Assembly: GCF_003602275.1 (NCBI RefSeq)
Contig: NZ_QZVT01000004.1
Coordinates: forward strand, 302,463-366,462
DNA length: 64,000 nt
Direction: 5' to 3'
From: Arthrobacter cheniae
Lineage (GTDB): Bacteria; Actinomycetota; Actinomycetes; Actinomycetales; Micrococcaceae
Below, piece by piece: positions 23,696 to 31,763 of the stretch; the first letter of the stretch is position 1, and each line of letters begins with the position of its first letter. The notes beneath the pieces were generated by a model. It worked only from the letters and a program-made list of their open reading frames with translations, ran no database searches and was not told the origin of the DNA. Made by a program: the position numbers and the translations under genes.

Positions 23696-25821
23696 TGTCG
23701 AATCTCATCACTCCGGAGCTCGTCACTCTGGACAAGGACCTGGGGACCGAGCGAGCCTCGGTGATCCGCTTCCTCGCGGAACAGGTCGCCGCGCAGGGCC
23801 GCTCCACCGAAGTCGATGGCCTGTACGCCGATGCCCTGGCTCGGGAGGAAAAGACTTCAACCGGCGTACCGGGCGGCATCGCCATCCCGCACTGCCGGTC
23901 GAAGGCTGTCACGGAGGCCACGCTCGCCATGGCGCGCCTGTCTCCGCCCGTCGACTTCGGGGCAAAGGACGGCCCCGCCGACCTCGTGTTCTTCATCGCT
24001 GCACCCGACGGGGCTGACCAGGAGCACCTGAAACTCCTGTCCAAGCTCGCGCGGTCATTGATCAAGAAGGACTTCAACGCGTCACTGCGCGCCGCCAGGA
24101 CACCAGCCGACGTCGTCGTGCTCGTGAACGGCGCCCTGGGGATCGGTGACGCCGGCGCCGCAGCGACGGCGGGGGCCGGCGCACACGCTGCCGGATCCGC
24201 AGGGCCTGCAGGATCAGCGGGATCCGCCTCGGAAGCCCGGTCGCGTGAAGCGGCCGAAACGCTGGGAACATCACCGGCCGGCACCGACACCACGGGGCCC
24301 GCCGTCGATCCCGAGCGGTCCACCACGACGAAAGCGCGTCGCCTCGTCGCGGTCACCGCCTGCCCCACCGGCATCGCGCACACCTACATGGCCGCTGATT
24401 CACTGGTCGCCGCCGCCCAGGAGAGGGGCATCGACCTGCAGGTCGAGACGCAGGGTTCCTCCGGCGCCACTCCCCTGGATCCCGCAGTCATCGCAGCTGC
24501 CGACGCCGTGATCTTCGCCGTCGACGTCGACGTCCGCGACAAGCACCGCTTCGCCGGGCTGCCGGTCATCAGCGCTCCGGTGAAGCGCGGCATCGACGAG
24601 CCCGGGGAAATGGTCGACGAAGCCGTCGCAGCCGCCGGCAATCCGAATGCGCGCCGGGTCGCCGGCACCGCGGGCGGTGATGAGCAGGCCGACGACGACG
24701 GCGGTCGGGACAGCATCGGCAGTACGCTGAAGCGCGCGCTGCTCACGGGCGTCAGCTACATGATCCCCTTCGTCGCAGGGGGCGGACTCCTGATCGCCCT
24801 GGGCTTCCTGCTCGGCGGGTACCTGATCACGGAGACCGCCGACGTGGTCGTCCTGGAGAACAGCCTCGCGAACCTGCCCGAAGGCGGGTTGGGTACCTAC
24901 CTCGGCGCCGTGGCCTACAAGATCGGCCAGCTGTCCCTTGGCTTCCTGGTCCCGGCGCTCGCCGGCTACATCGCCTACGCCCTGGCGGACCGGCCCGGCA
25001 TCGCGCCCGGTTTCGTCGCGGGCGCCGTCGCGGGCTTCATGGATGCAGGATTCCTCGGCGGTATCGTCGGCGGCCTGCTCGCCGGGTACATCGCCCTGAT
25101 GATCGGCCGGCTGTCCGTGCCGCGCTGGCTGCGCAGCCTCATGCCCGTGGTGATCATCCCGCTCGTCGCGTCGATCGTCGCCTCCGGGCTGATGTTCCTC
25201 GTGCTCGGCGGACCGATTGCAGCGCTGACCGCCGGCCTCAACGGCTGGTTGTCCGGGCTCACCGGTACCGCCGCCGTCGGCCTCGGCCTCATCCTCGGGC
25301 TCATGATGGCCGTCGACCTGGGTGGACCGGTCAACAAGGTGGCCTACTCCTTCGCCGTCGCGGGACTGAGCGCCGGTTCGCTGGACAATCCCGCACCGCT
25401 GCAGATCATGGCCGCCGTGATGGCTGCCGGCATGGTCCCTCCCCTGGCGATGGCCCTCGCGACGCTCCTGGACCGCCGCCGCTTCACCGTCGCCGAGCGT
25501 GAGAACGGCAAGGCGGCGTGGCTGCTCGGAGCAGCCTTCATCTCCGAGGGCGCCATCCCGTTCGCCGCTGCCGATCCGCTGCGCGTGATCCCCGCATCGC
25601 TCCTCGGTTCCGCTGTGACCGGAGCAATCGTCATGGGTACAGGCGTCACCTCGCAGGCACCCCACGGAGGCATTTTCGTCTTCTTCGCCATCGGGAACGT
25701 CGCGATGTTCATCATCGCCATCCTCGTCGGTACGGTCATCTCGGCGCTGGCCGTGATCGCCCTGAAGCGCTATGCCACCAGCAAGAAGGACGCCCCGGTC
25801 GCCGAGCCGGTTGCAGCCTGA
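23695..25821 (+). CDS. fruA: PTS fructose transporter, fused subunits IIA-IIB-IIC
   Basis: 708 residues in one chain from the ATG at 23695 with an AGGAGG site. Domain order: IIA (about 1-145, active His in I-A-I-P-H-C-R), an Ala/Gly linker (about 150-200), IIB (about 218-315, active Cys in V-T-A-C-P-T-G-I-A-H-T) and IIC (about 340-700) with eight or more membrane helices and S-Y-M-I-P-F-V-A-G-G-G. It imports fructose as fructose-1-phosphate using phosphate from HPr, encoded just downstream. Enzyme I is not in the window. The IIA-IIB-IIC order matches other actinobacterial FruA proteins. Confidence 0.94.
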   Translation: MSNLITPELVTLDKDLGTERASVIRFLAEQVAAQGRSTEVDGLYADALAREEKTSTGVPGGIAIPHCRSKAVTEATLAMARLSPPVDFGAKDGPADLVFFIAAPDGADQEHLKLLSKLARSLIKKDFNASLRAARTPADVVVLVNGALGIGDAGAAATAGAGAHAAGSAGPAGSAGSASEARSREAAETLGTSPAGTDTTGPAVDPERSTTTKARRLVAVTACPTGIAHTYMAADSLVAAAQERGIDLQVETQGSSGATPLDPAVIAAADAVIFAVDVDVRDKHRFAGLPVISAPVKRGIDEPGEMVDEAVAAAGNPNARRVAGTAGGDEQADDDGGRDSIGSTLKRALLTGVSYMIPFVAGGGLLIALGFLLGGYLITETADVVVLENSLANLPEGGLGTYLGAVAYKIGQLSLGFLVPALAGYIAYALADRPGIAPGFVAGAVAGFMDAGFLGGIVGGLLAGYIALMIGRLSVPRWLRSLMPVVIIPLVASIVASGLMFLVLGGPIAALTAGLNGWLSGLTGTAAVGLGLILGLMMAVDLGGPVNKVAYSFAVAGLSAGSLDNPAPLQIMAAVMAAGMVPPLAMALATLLDRRRFTVAERENGKAAWLLGAAFISEGAIPFAAADPLRVIPASLLGSAVTGAIVMGTGVTSQAPHGGIFVFFAIGNVAMFIIAILVGTVISALAVIALKRYATSKKDAPVAEPVAA

Positions 25822-25872
25822 CCCGCAGTCCGGTTGGCTGTACTGGGAACCCACCCATCGAAGGAGCGCATC

Positions 25873-26151
25873 ATGGCAGAACGCAGAGCAACAGTGGCGA
25901 GTCGCGTAGGTCTGCACGCCCGTCCGGCATCCATCTTCGCGGAGGCCGCGGGTGAGCTCCCCATCGAGGTCACGATCGCCATGGACGGCGAGCCGGCGGA
26001 TGAGGCGATGGACGCCTCGAGCATCCTCTCGCTCATGAGCCTGGGGGCGTCGCACGGCGACGTGATCGTCCTCCGCGCCGAGGGTGACGGCGCCGAGGAC
26101 GCGCTGGAGAGCCTGGCCCGCATCATCGAGACGGACCACGACGCCGAGTAG
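25873..26151 (+). CDS. ptsH: Phosphocarrier protein HPr
   Basis: 92 residues from the ATG at 25873 with an AAGGAG site. The active-site histidine lies in G-L-H-A-R-P-A-S (His18); the regulatory serine region reads A-S-S-I-L-S-L-M-S-L-G-A. It carries phosphate from enzyme I to FruA and other PTS permeases. The position at the end of the fructose operon explains how HPr level would follow fructose. A second HPr-like domain is fused to DhaM at 43756-44496. Confidence 0.94.
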   Translation: MAERRATVASRVGLHARPASIFAEAAGELPIEVTIAMDGEPADEAMDASSILSLMSLGASHGDVIVLRAEGDGAEDALESLARIIETDHDAE

Positions 26152-26163
26152 CAACCTCAACAA

Positions 26164-26211
26164 CACAGGGCACCATCCGCTGTCGATACATGGCGGATGG
26201 TGCCCTTTGTG
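26164..26211 (+). terminator. Terminator of the fructose PTS operon
   Basis: Arms CACAGGGCACCATCCGC and GCGGATGGTGCCCTTTGTG pair around a 12-base loop, directly after the ptsH stop. Confidence 0.85.
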
Positions 26212-26425
26212 CGTCCCCAACACTGTTGGACAGGTAGCTGGGTCCACCCGTTCTCATGGGCCCACCTACCTACCGGATAACAATCCGCTGCCCCCCCCAC
26301 GGGCAGCGGCAGTTACATAATCATTATATTTCCACACGATCATGAAAACGTGAATAGGTCAGGGACACGATTGCGTCACTTTCCCGTCGCGTGCTCCTTG
26401 GTCGGCATCGTGCCGGACGAGGCGG

Positions 26426-27148
26426 CTAGGCGAGTTTGTTCGCCTGCCTGTGGCTCCGCCTGCTGACGATGTGGCTGAGCCAGATCAGGCACAGTCCCAG
26501 AACGGTCAGGAGGATGGCCAGGAACGGCAGGATGATGTCCCATTGCTGAAGCTCGATCGGCATGAGCCGCAACACGACATAGGCGACCACGATGGCGAAT
26601 CCGCAGGCCAGCAGCCCACTGGCAACCCGGTGCAGGGGGCGGGAGCCCCTGTCGAACGCCGCCCGGAACCCCGGCACCACCAGGCACGCCGCTACGTAGG
26701 CGGGATACAGCCGGCCGACGGCGGCGTATTGCAGGACGGTGTCCTGGGACCCGAAGTCGCGCAATCCCGTCGAACTGCCCTGCAACTCGCTCGCGAGGAA
26801 GAAGTACACGGTCGCGGAGATGGTGATGATCAGGACGGCGATCCCGAAGGGGCCCACAATCATGCGGCGGGCACCAGCGGAATCGAAGGCAGCGGCCATC
26901 CTGACACCGATCAGCAGGAATACCGCGTACAGGAAGAACCGGATGAGCAGGTTTGCCAGATTGACGCCGCCCATCAGGGCGTCCACGGCCAGGTAGATGG
27001 CGTCGAGGGACAGTGCGACGGCAATCGTCAACAGGACCAGGGCAGTGAAAACCACCTTTCCGCGCCCGTGAAGGACACCGGGGAGGCGGACGATCGCGCC
27101 GAGCGCGCACACCGCCAGGACGATCCACTGGATAGCAAGATTGTTCAT
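26426..27148 (-). CDS. Multi-pass membrane protein of unknown function, partner of the upstream HTH regulator
   Basis: 240 residues from the ATG at 27148, which overlaps the regulator stop as ATGA. About seven hydrophobic segments are visible: I-Q-W-I-V-L-A-V-C-A-L-G-A-I-V near the start, T-A-L-V-L-L-T-I-A-V-A-L, L-I-R-F-F-L-Y-A-V-F-L-L-I-G-V, I-A-V-L-I-I-T-I-S-A-T-V-Y-F-F-L, Y-P-A-Y-V-A-A-C-L-V-V, A-I-V-V-A-Y-V-V-L-R and L-P-F-L-A-I-L-L-T-V-L-G-L. The topology and the pairing with an HTH protein recall the MAB_1171c family of putative transporters, a comparison I cannot verify here. Function unknown. Confidence 0.75.
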   Translation of the reverse strand: MNNLAIQWIVLAVCALGAIVRLPGVLHGRGKVVFTALVLLTIAVALSLDAIYLAVDALMGGVNLANLLIRFFLYAVFLLIGVRMAAAFDSAGARRMIVGPFGIAVLIITISATVYFFLASELQGSSTGLRDFGSQDTVLQYAAVGRLYPAYVAACLVVPGFRAAFDRGSRPLHRVASGLLACGFAIVVAYVVLRLMPIELQQWDIILPFLAILLTVLGLCLIWLSHIVSRRSHRQANKLA

Positions 27149-27879
27149 CCCAGGTTCTCCCACATCGCGCGGTCCTTGCCATCCTCGAGTTCTGCCCTGC
27201 GGATCTGCTTGCCGAGGACGTCGAGCCGATCCCGGGCGAGGAGGACCAGGTCGAGGTCAGGCAACGCACAGAGGGCGCGGGCCCGGCCATCCTGCGGCCA
27301 CCCTCCCTCCTCCGGAGTGAGGAGTCCGGTGACCACCAGCCCGCTGGTGAGTGAGACGCCGGCGATCCGCGCTGCCTGCACTGCGATCTCGGGGGCGAGG
27401 CGACCCGCTGTGAGCTGGGCCGACAGGTTCTGTCGAGCGACGCCGGTACTCTCGGCGAGCTGCTGGCGGAGGTCCCCCGGGTCGATGGCCTCGATCCATG
27501 CGCGCACCGAATTCCGATGGGGGAACGGGGCGAGATTCAGCTGTAGATCGCTCCCCGCATACTCCTTGTCCTCGCTGCGCGCCACGAGGAGCCTGAGGAT
27601 GTCGACGTGGCTCACCTGACTGACTAGCTCATCGTCCGTCGGCGGGCGGACACCGGCGGGCACGTCCCCGAAGCCTTCGAAAACGGCGAGCGCCTCCACA
27701 GGAGGAAGACTGTAGCCCCGCGCGATGGAGACGATGGTCGACACCGACACCTTGCCGCGCACGAGCTGCTGCGCGAGCGTGGACCTCTTGATCCCCGCGA
27801 CCCTGCAGACATCGGACACAGTGTCCTGGGGTGCGATCCGGGAACGCCACAGCTGGAACGCCTTGGCTGTGACGGCCAT
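27145..27879 (-). CDS. DNA-binding protein with two HTH-like segments, unknown target
   Basis: 244 residues from the ATG at 27879, preceded by GAAAGGTG. Two helix-turn-helix-like stretches are seen: D-V-C-R-V-A-G-I-K-R-S-T-L-A-Q-Q-L near residue 20 and L-R-Q-Q-L-A-E-S-T-G-V-A-R-Q-N-L-S-A-Q-L near 130, each in a similar context (a downstream I-x3-A-R-x-x-G/A), which suggests an internal duplication. Not a standard XRE protein. The last residues overlap the membrane protein start, so both are made from one transcript. The 27880-28000 leader has a TATACT element and a large hairpin. I do not recognise the family. Confidence 0.72.
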   Translation of the reverse strand: MAVTAKAFQLWRSRIAPQDTVSDVCRVAGIKRSTLAQQLVRGKVSVSTIVSIARGYSLPPVEALAVFEGFGDVPAGVRPPTDDELVSQVSHVDILRLLVARSEDKEYAGSDLQLNLAPFPHRNSVRAWIEAIDPGDLRQQLAESTGVARQNLSAQLTAGRLAPEIAVQAARIAGVSLTSGLVVTGLLTPEEGGWPQDGRARALCALPDLDLVLLARDRLDVLGKQIRRAELEDGKDRAMWENLG

Positions 27880-27930
27880 CATCACCTTTCGATTGGACTT
27901 TACGGTGTCGTGTCGAAGTATACTGAGATC

Positions 27931-27979
27931 GCTGGCTCCGACTTCTGCGATTCCCCCATACGCAGAACTCGGAGCCAGC
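27931..27979. repeat. Long imperfect inverted repeat (19-base arms, one mismatch)
   Basis: Arm GCTGGCTCCGACTTCTGCG at 27931-27949 and arm CGCAGAACTCGGAGCCAGC at 27961-27979 pair with a single mismatch around an 11-base loop. It lies between the stop of the small gene at 28028 and the HTH start at 27879. It may terminate the former, though no U-run follows; the TATACT at 27916-27921 lies just beyond it on the regulator side. Confidence 0.75.
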
Positions 27980-28027
27980 TCCATTTAACCCGTCGGCATC
28001 ACACGATGAGTCGGTTTCCCTAGCCTT

Positions 28028-28270
28028 TCACCAGCGGACTTTCTTCTCCTTCTTGCCCTGCTTGCTGCTTTCATTGGCGGCTTTCACATGGCCGGCTCCC
28101 GTTGAAGCTGTCGGGTTGGCGGCCTGGCTCTTCTTCGCCAGCGCCAGCTTTGCTCTTGGATCATCCTGCAGTCTCCGCGGCTGGGAGCCCGTCGGCGCGG
28201 TGACCTCACTGGTACTCGCTGCGCTCTCGGTGCCGGTCGGGGATTGTTCGTTCTGGGGCGTGCTGGTCAT
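28028..28270 (-). CDS. Small hydrophilic protein of unknown function
   Basis: 80 residues from the ATG at 28270, supported by GAGAGGAA upstream. The sequence is low in complexity: a Ser/Thr/Glu-rich N-terminal half, then P-R-R-L-Q-D-D-P-R-A-K-L-A-L-A-K-K-S-Q-A and a basic tail ending K-K-E-K-K-V-R-W. Likely disordered and possibly nucleic-acid binding through the Lys-rich end. Codon use is normal for the window. I do not recognise the family; similar short tails occur in DUF5302-type proteins, but the match is weak. Confidence 0.6.
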   Translation of the reverse strand: MTSTPQNEQSPTGTESAASTSEVTAPTGSQPRRLQDDPRAKLALAKKSQAANPTASTGAGHVKAANESSKQGKKEKKVRW

Positions 28271-28497
28271 GGTGTTCCTCTCTGAGGTGTGCGCCCGTGC
28301 AATGCGTCGGAACACGACAGCACAACGGCAGGGATACCTGCGGGAGTGCCGGGGAGTCGGACAGATTCAGCGGGCGCCTGCGGAAGGGGTGTCATCGACA
28401 CATGGCGCGGATCGCGGGCGAACCCGGATCGCCTACTGAAACGGAATTGTCCTCATGTTTCCGACCGTACACCCGGCTCCAGCGCTCGGACAAGGGC

Positions 28498-29766
28498 CTA
28501 GCGTTGCCGTCCGCCGGTCAGCGTGAGGTCCACGAAGACCAGCCTGTGGTCACTGGTGGGGAACGGGAAGATCCCGGTCAGCTCCGCACCGGGCATACCT
28601 GCGCGTGGCCAGAACACGCCCGACGCCGTGACCCTCAATGTGCGGGACGGCAGCACGTAGTCGGCCCGGATGTTACCGGCGCTCTGATCCTCGAAGTCCG
28701 CCGTGTCGAACTGGGCATCACTTCGATGACCGGCGTTGGCACTCCCCTGCAGGGCCGACGCCTCGGTGGCACCGTCGGAGGACGGCAGCGGGTCCTGGAC
28801 CAGCTTGTTGCCGAGCAGCTGGTCGATCGAGCCGTCGAGCGAGTCCCCGTCAAGGGAGTCGCTGTTCTGGTCACCCATGACGACGAAGCGTTCACCGCGC
28901 TTGAGGCCGCCGGCCGCGCCGTCGTCGTCGTAGATATAGGAGGCATCTCCGCCGCCGGTGACGTAATCGGACCAGAAGCGGATCTCGTCGCTGTTGCGCC
29001 TGCCGTTTCGGTCCTCCTGCCCGTCGAAGACGGGGGGAGTCGGATGACTCGCGAGGACGTGGACAGTCCTGCCTGCGATACTCACCGGCACGTCCCAGTG
29101 CGATTTGCTGGACAGGGGCAAGTCACCGAGCTCATCCGCCGAGTACCAGTCTCCCTGCGCCTCCGTTGCCGGATTGTCGGGCAGGAGCGCGCCGGGCATG
29201 TCCTTCCAGAGGAAGTTCCGGAAGGTGCGGACGGACTCCGTCTGGATCGGGTACTTCGAGTAGATGACCATGCCGTACTGGCCCTCGAACATCCCGAAGC
29301 CGAGGGCATCGTCAGCTCCACCGATCCGCCCGTCATTGTTGAGGTCGTCACCGCTGGGGACGCCGGTGTTGGACGGCGCTGTGTAGACGTAGGGATATTC
29401 GAGGGGCGCTTTGCCGTTCTGGCTGACGCCCAGGTAGTTCCTGCTGAAGAGGTCGGCGGCCCTGTTGCCCGGTACGTAGTCGAACTCGTTGAGGAGAACG
29501 ACGTCGGGGCGGTTGATCTGCAGGACTTCCGCGATCGCACGGGCCTGCGCATCGCCGGGAGTGCTGAGGTCGCTGACGAGCTCACCTGTGGCAGATCGGT
29601 TGAGACTCGCGTTGTAGGTCGCGAACCGGACGTCCTGCCTGATCGGTTGGCCGTCCTGTGTTACGGAGCGCGAGTCATCCGCCGGGACTGCACTTGCGGC
29701 GGGAACACCTGCTACGAGGAGGGAAACGGCCAGCACACCGGCCGAGCACAGCGCCAGGACCCGCAT
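28498..29766 (-). CDS. Secreted endonuclease/exonuclease/phosphatase family protein
   Basis: 422 residues from the ATG at 29766 with an AGGAGG site. A Sec signal peptide (M-R-V-L-A-L-C-S-A-G-V-L-A-V-S-L-L-V-A-G, cleaved after A-S-A) makes it extracellular. The catalytic fold shows F-A-T-Y-N-A-S-L-N, L-L-N-E-F-D with the metal Glu, S-H-P-T-P-P, V-M-G-D-Q-N-S-D and the terminal S-D-H-R-L-V-F-V-D with the catalytic His. An EF-hand/dockerin-like calcium loop D-L-N-N-D-G-R-I-G-G-A-D-D lies near 142-154. Members degrade nucleic acids or phosphoesters; its likely use is scavenging phosphate or nucleotides outside the cell. Confidence 0.9.
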   Translation of the reverse strand: MRVLALCSAGVLAVSLLVAGVPAASAVPADDSRSVTQDGQPIRQDVRFATYNASLNRSATGELVSDLSTPGDAQARAIAEVLQINRPDVVLLNEFDYVPGNRAADLFSRNYLGVSQNGKAPLEYPYVYTAPSNTGVPSGDDLNNDGRIGGADDALGFGMFEGQYGMVIYSKYPIQTESVRTFRNFLWKDMPGALLPDNPATEAQGDWYSADELGDLPLSSKSHWDVPVSIAGRTVHVLASHPTPPVFDGQEDRNGRRNSDEIRFWSDYVTGGGDASYIYDDDGAAGGLKRGERFVVMGDQNSDSLDGDSLDGSIDQLLGNKLVQDPLPSSDGATEASALQGSANAGHRSDAQFDTADFEDQSAGNIRADYVLPSRTLRVTASGVFWPRAGMPGAELTGIFPFPTSDHRLVFVDLTLTGGRQR

Positions 29767-30027
29767 GTACCCCTCCTCAGGTCGTCGGACCGCCGATGCC
29801 CGATCGGGCAGGCGACACCGACGGTGGTTCACCCCGGTACCCCGAGCCTAGCTGGCGAGGACCCGGCGAAACGGGCCGGCTGATAACGATTCAAAGTCGT
29901 CATCCGGGAGACGTCCGCGACGTCAATCGTCCGCGCTCCGGTTTGTCGCCCTGCAACCTCCCGTCCTCCTGTGTCAGGCTGGGCCAGGTTTCGTCGTCGT
30001 GCCGTAGGGCACCGGAAGGGAGGCTCC

Positions 30028-30783
30028 ATGCCTCTGTGGCTACAAGCCTTCGCGTGGGGTGCGATCGCGGGAGGTGCCCTGGTCATCGGGGCGGCGATCG
30101 CGTGGAAATGGAAGGTGCCGCCGCGCACCGTTTCCTTCGTGATGGCCTTCGGCGCCGGAGTGCTGATCTCCGCGCTCGCCTTCGAGCTGGTCGGCGAGGC
30201 GGAGGACGTCGGCGGACTCGTTCCCACGGCGTCCGGCTTTCTCGTCGGAGCCGTCACCTACGTCGGGGCCAATGCCGTGCTGGCACGCAAGGGCGCCCAG
30301 CACCGCAAACGATCTGGCGATCAACAGCCGTCGGAGGCGGACAGTGGCGGCAGCGGCAACGCGATCGCGCTCGGGGCGTTGCTCGACGGCATTCCCGAAT
30401 CAGTCGTCCTCGGCCTCGGACTCGTGGCTGGAGGAGCAGTCAATCCGGCCGTGCTGATAGCGATCTTCATCTCCAACGTCCCGGAGGGACTGTCGAGTAC
30501 TGCGGGCATGAAGACCGCCGGGCGCGGTTCCCGATACGTGTTCGGCCTGTGGGGCGGCATAGCGCTCATCTCCGGCCTGGCCGCCCTTGCCGGGTACTCG
30601 CTCCTGGCCGGGGCGTCGGGCGTGACGGTCGCGTTCATCACGGCAATCGCCGCCGGAGCCATCCTCGCCATGGTGGCCGACACGATGATTCCCGAGGCGT
30701 TCGAACGCCAGCACATGTTCACAGGACTCATCGCCGCGCTCGGATTCCTCACCGCCTTCGTGGTCCATGAGGTATCCGGCTAG
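30028..30783 (+). CDS. ZIP family metal transporter
   Basis: 251 residues from the ATG at 30028 with a GGAAGGGAGG site. Seven to eight membrane helices. The two metal-binding helices are recognisable as L-L-D-G-I-P-E-S and I-S-N-V-P-E-G-L-S-S, but His of the usual H-x-x-P-E motifs is Asp and Asn here, as in the ZIP subgroup of ZupT-distant bacterial permeases. The cytoplasmic loop (about 92-110) is basic. It probably moves zinc or another divalent cation; direction and ion cannot be set. Monocistronic, with a strong terminator at 30802. Confidence 0.85.
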   Translation: MPLWLQAFAWGAIAGGALVIGAAIAWKWKVPPRTVSFVMAFGAGVLISALAFELVGEAEDVGGLVPTASGFLVGAVTYVGANAVLARKGAQHRKRSGDQQPSEADSGGSGNAIALGALLDGIPESVVLGLGLVAGGAVNPAVLIAIFISNVPEGLSSTAGMKTAGRGSRYVFGLWGGIALISGLAALAGYSLLAGASGVTVAFITAIAAGAILAMVADTMIPEAFERQHMFTGLIAALGFLTAFVVHEVSG

Positions 30784-30801
30784 GCTCACCGACCGCGGAT
30801 A

Positions 30802-30839
30802 CGAAGAAGGACCGCGGACTACTCCGCGGTCCTTCTTCG
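30802..30839. terminator. Terminator between the ZIP gene and tRNA-Lys
   Basis: A perfect 17-bp stem (CGAAGAAGGACCGCGGA with its complement) and a 4-base loop; both flanking genes end toward it, so it can serve both strands. Confidence 0.85.
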
Positions 30840-30845
30840 AACGGG

Positions 30846-30919
30846 TGGGCCCTGAGGGGCTCGAACCCTCGACCCACGGATTAAAAGTCCGTTGCTCTAG
30901 CCAACTGAGCTAAGGGCCC
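30846..30919 (-). tRNA. tRNA-Lys (anticodon UUU)
   Basis: On the minus strand a full cloverleaf is seen: acceptor GGGCCCT/AGGGCCC, D arm GCTC..GAGC, anticodon arm ACGGA-CTTTTAA-TCCGT and T arm GAGGG-TTCGAGC-CCCTC, with A as discriminator. The loop CTTTTAA gives anticodon TTT, reading AAA/AAG. The 3' CCA is not encoded, as is usual in these genomes. Confidence 0.97.
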
Positions 30920-31058
30920 CACATCACGCTGCACCGGACCGAGGATCCGACGTCGTGCAGCGTCGACCCGCTAACTTTATCGCAATCGCCCTGGCCCCGA
31001 GGACTGCGGCGGGCACCCCGTCCCATGGCCGGGAATCAGGCAGGAGTATCCTCGTTCC

Positions 31059-31706
31059 ATGGACGGCGACTACACGAACAACAGCCCACGGCCCCACAAG
31101 CCGAAGCCATTCGCTCCCGCAGACTTCGAGGTCTTCGCGGGGGGAGTAGATCCCTCACGGGTCTCCGAGGCCGCCCACATGGCAGCGCACGCCCTCGTGC
31201 ATCACGGGCGTGATGCCGACGATCCCGATGTGACCCGCCGCCTCGTCGAACTAGCCGACCAGCAGGGCCTCGAAGCCATCGCCGAGATGTGGGCCGAAAG
31301 CCCCGCTCGTTCGCTGCCGGGAGCTCTGTGGAGACTGTACGCATTGCGCGCAGCCACCCAGCAGAACCCGGATCGTATCGCCGCCTACTTCGCATCCGGC
31401 AAGGAGGACGCGCAGGTGTCGAAGGTTGTCGCCGGTGTCGCCGAACCTCCAGGAGCCGCCGAGATGACAGCGATGGCAGACACGATCCTGTCCGGCGCGT
31501 TCGAGGGCGACTTCGACGTCGCCCTCGAACGCTTTGCGGCGTTCTGCCGCGTCGTCGCGCTGGGCCAGGCGCACCACGCCGACGGCGCCGAGCTCGCGAA
31601 CGGCTCGCATGCCTCCCGGCTGACGCGCAATTCGCATCAGCTGATCAAGACCGCGGAGGACCTGGAGCATGCTGCCGCGTCCTGGCGGCGCGGGGAGCTC
31701 GACTGA
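31059..31706 (+). CDS. Conserved actinobacterial protein of unknown function
   Basis: 215 residues, mostly helical. It begins with a Pro/Lys-rich segment (N-N-S-P-R-P-H-K-P-K-P-F-A-P), followed by V-S-E-A-A-H-M-A-A-H-A-L-V-H-H-G-R, A-E-M-W-A-E-S-P-A-R-S-L-P-G-A-L-W-R-L-Y-A-L-R near 77-97, and a helical C-terminus. No membrane segment or catalytic motif. The S-P-A-R-S-L-P-G-A-L-W-R-L pattern is one I associate with a conserved family next to tRNA-Lys in Micrococcaceae. Monocistronic, closed by the terminator at 31710. Confidence 0.8.
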   Translation: MDGDYTNNSPRPHKPKPFAPADFEVFAGGVDPSRVSEAAHMAAHALVHHGRDADDPDVTRRLVELADQQGLEAIAEMWAESPARSLPGALWRLYALRAATQQNPDRIAAYFASGKEDAQVSKVVAGVAEPPGAAEMTAMADTILSGAFEGDFDVALERFAAFCRVVALGQAHHADGAELANGSHASRLTRNSHQLIKTAEDLEHAAASWRRGELD

Positions 31707-31709
31707 ACC

Positions 31710-31751
31710 GCCCTACCGGGGGCTGCTGTTGACAGCGGCTCCCGGTAGGGC
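31710..31751 (+). terminator. Terminator hairpin with a promoter element in its loop
   Basis: Arms GCCCTACCGGG and CCCGGTAGGGC are perfect; the 20-base inside has a second small stem (GCTGC...) and holds TTGACA. Confidence 0.8.
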
Positions 31752-31757
31752 AAGACT
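31729..31757 (+). promoter_or_regulatory. Candidate promoter of the DUF47-PiT operon
   Basis: A consensus -35 box TTGACA (31729-31734) is followed after 17 bases by AAGACT (31752-31757), a weak -10. Start of transcription would be at about 31764, the first base of the structured leader. Confidence 0.45.
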
Positions 31758-31763
31758 TAACAC

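Noticed and set aside
24400-26247. 615-codon open frame opposite the fructose PTS genes
   Set aside because: Antisense shadow of fruA and ptsH; rich in His, Gly and Asp without motifs.
26212-26425. Possible gene or mobile element in the AT-rich gap after ptsH
   Set aside because: Low GC (for example around 26310-26350) but no open frame with a ribosome binding site, no terminal repeats and no integrase nearby; probably a plain intergenic region.
30846-30919. tRNA-Lys as an integration site
   Set aside because: Looked for a 3' duplication, integrase or cargo on either side; the flanks are a ZIP gene and a conserved housekeeping-type gene, so nothing is inserted here.
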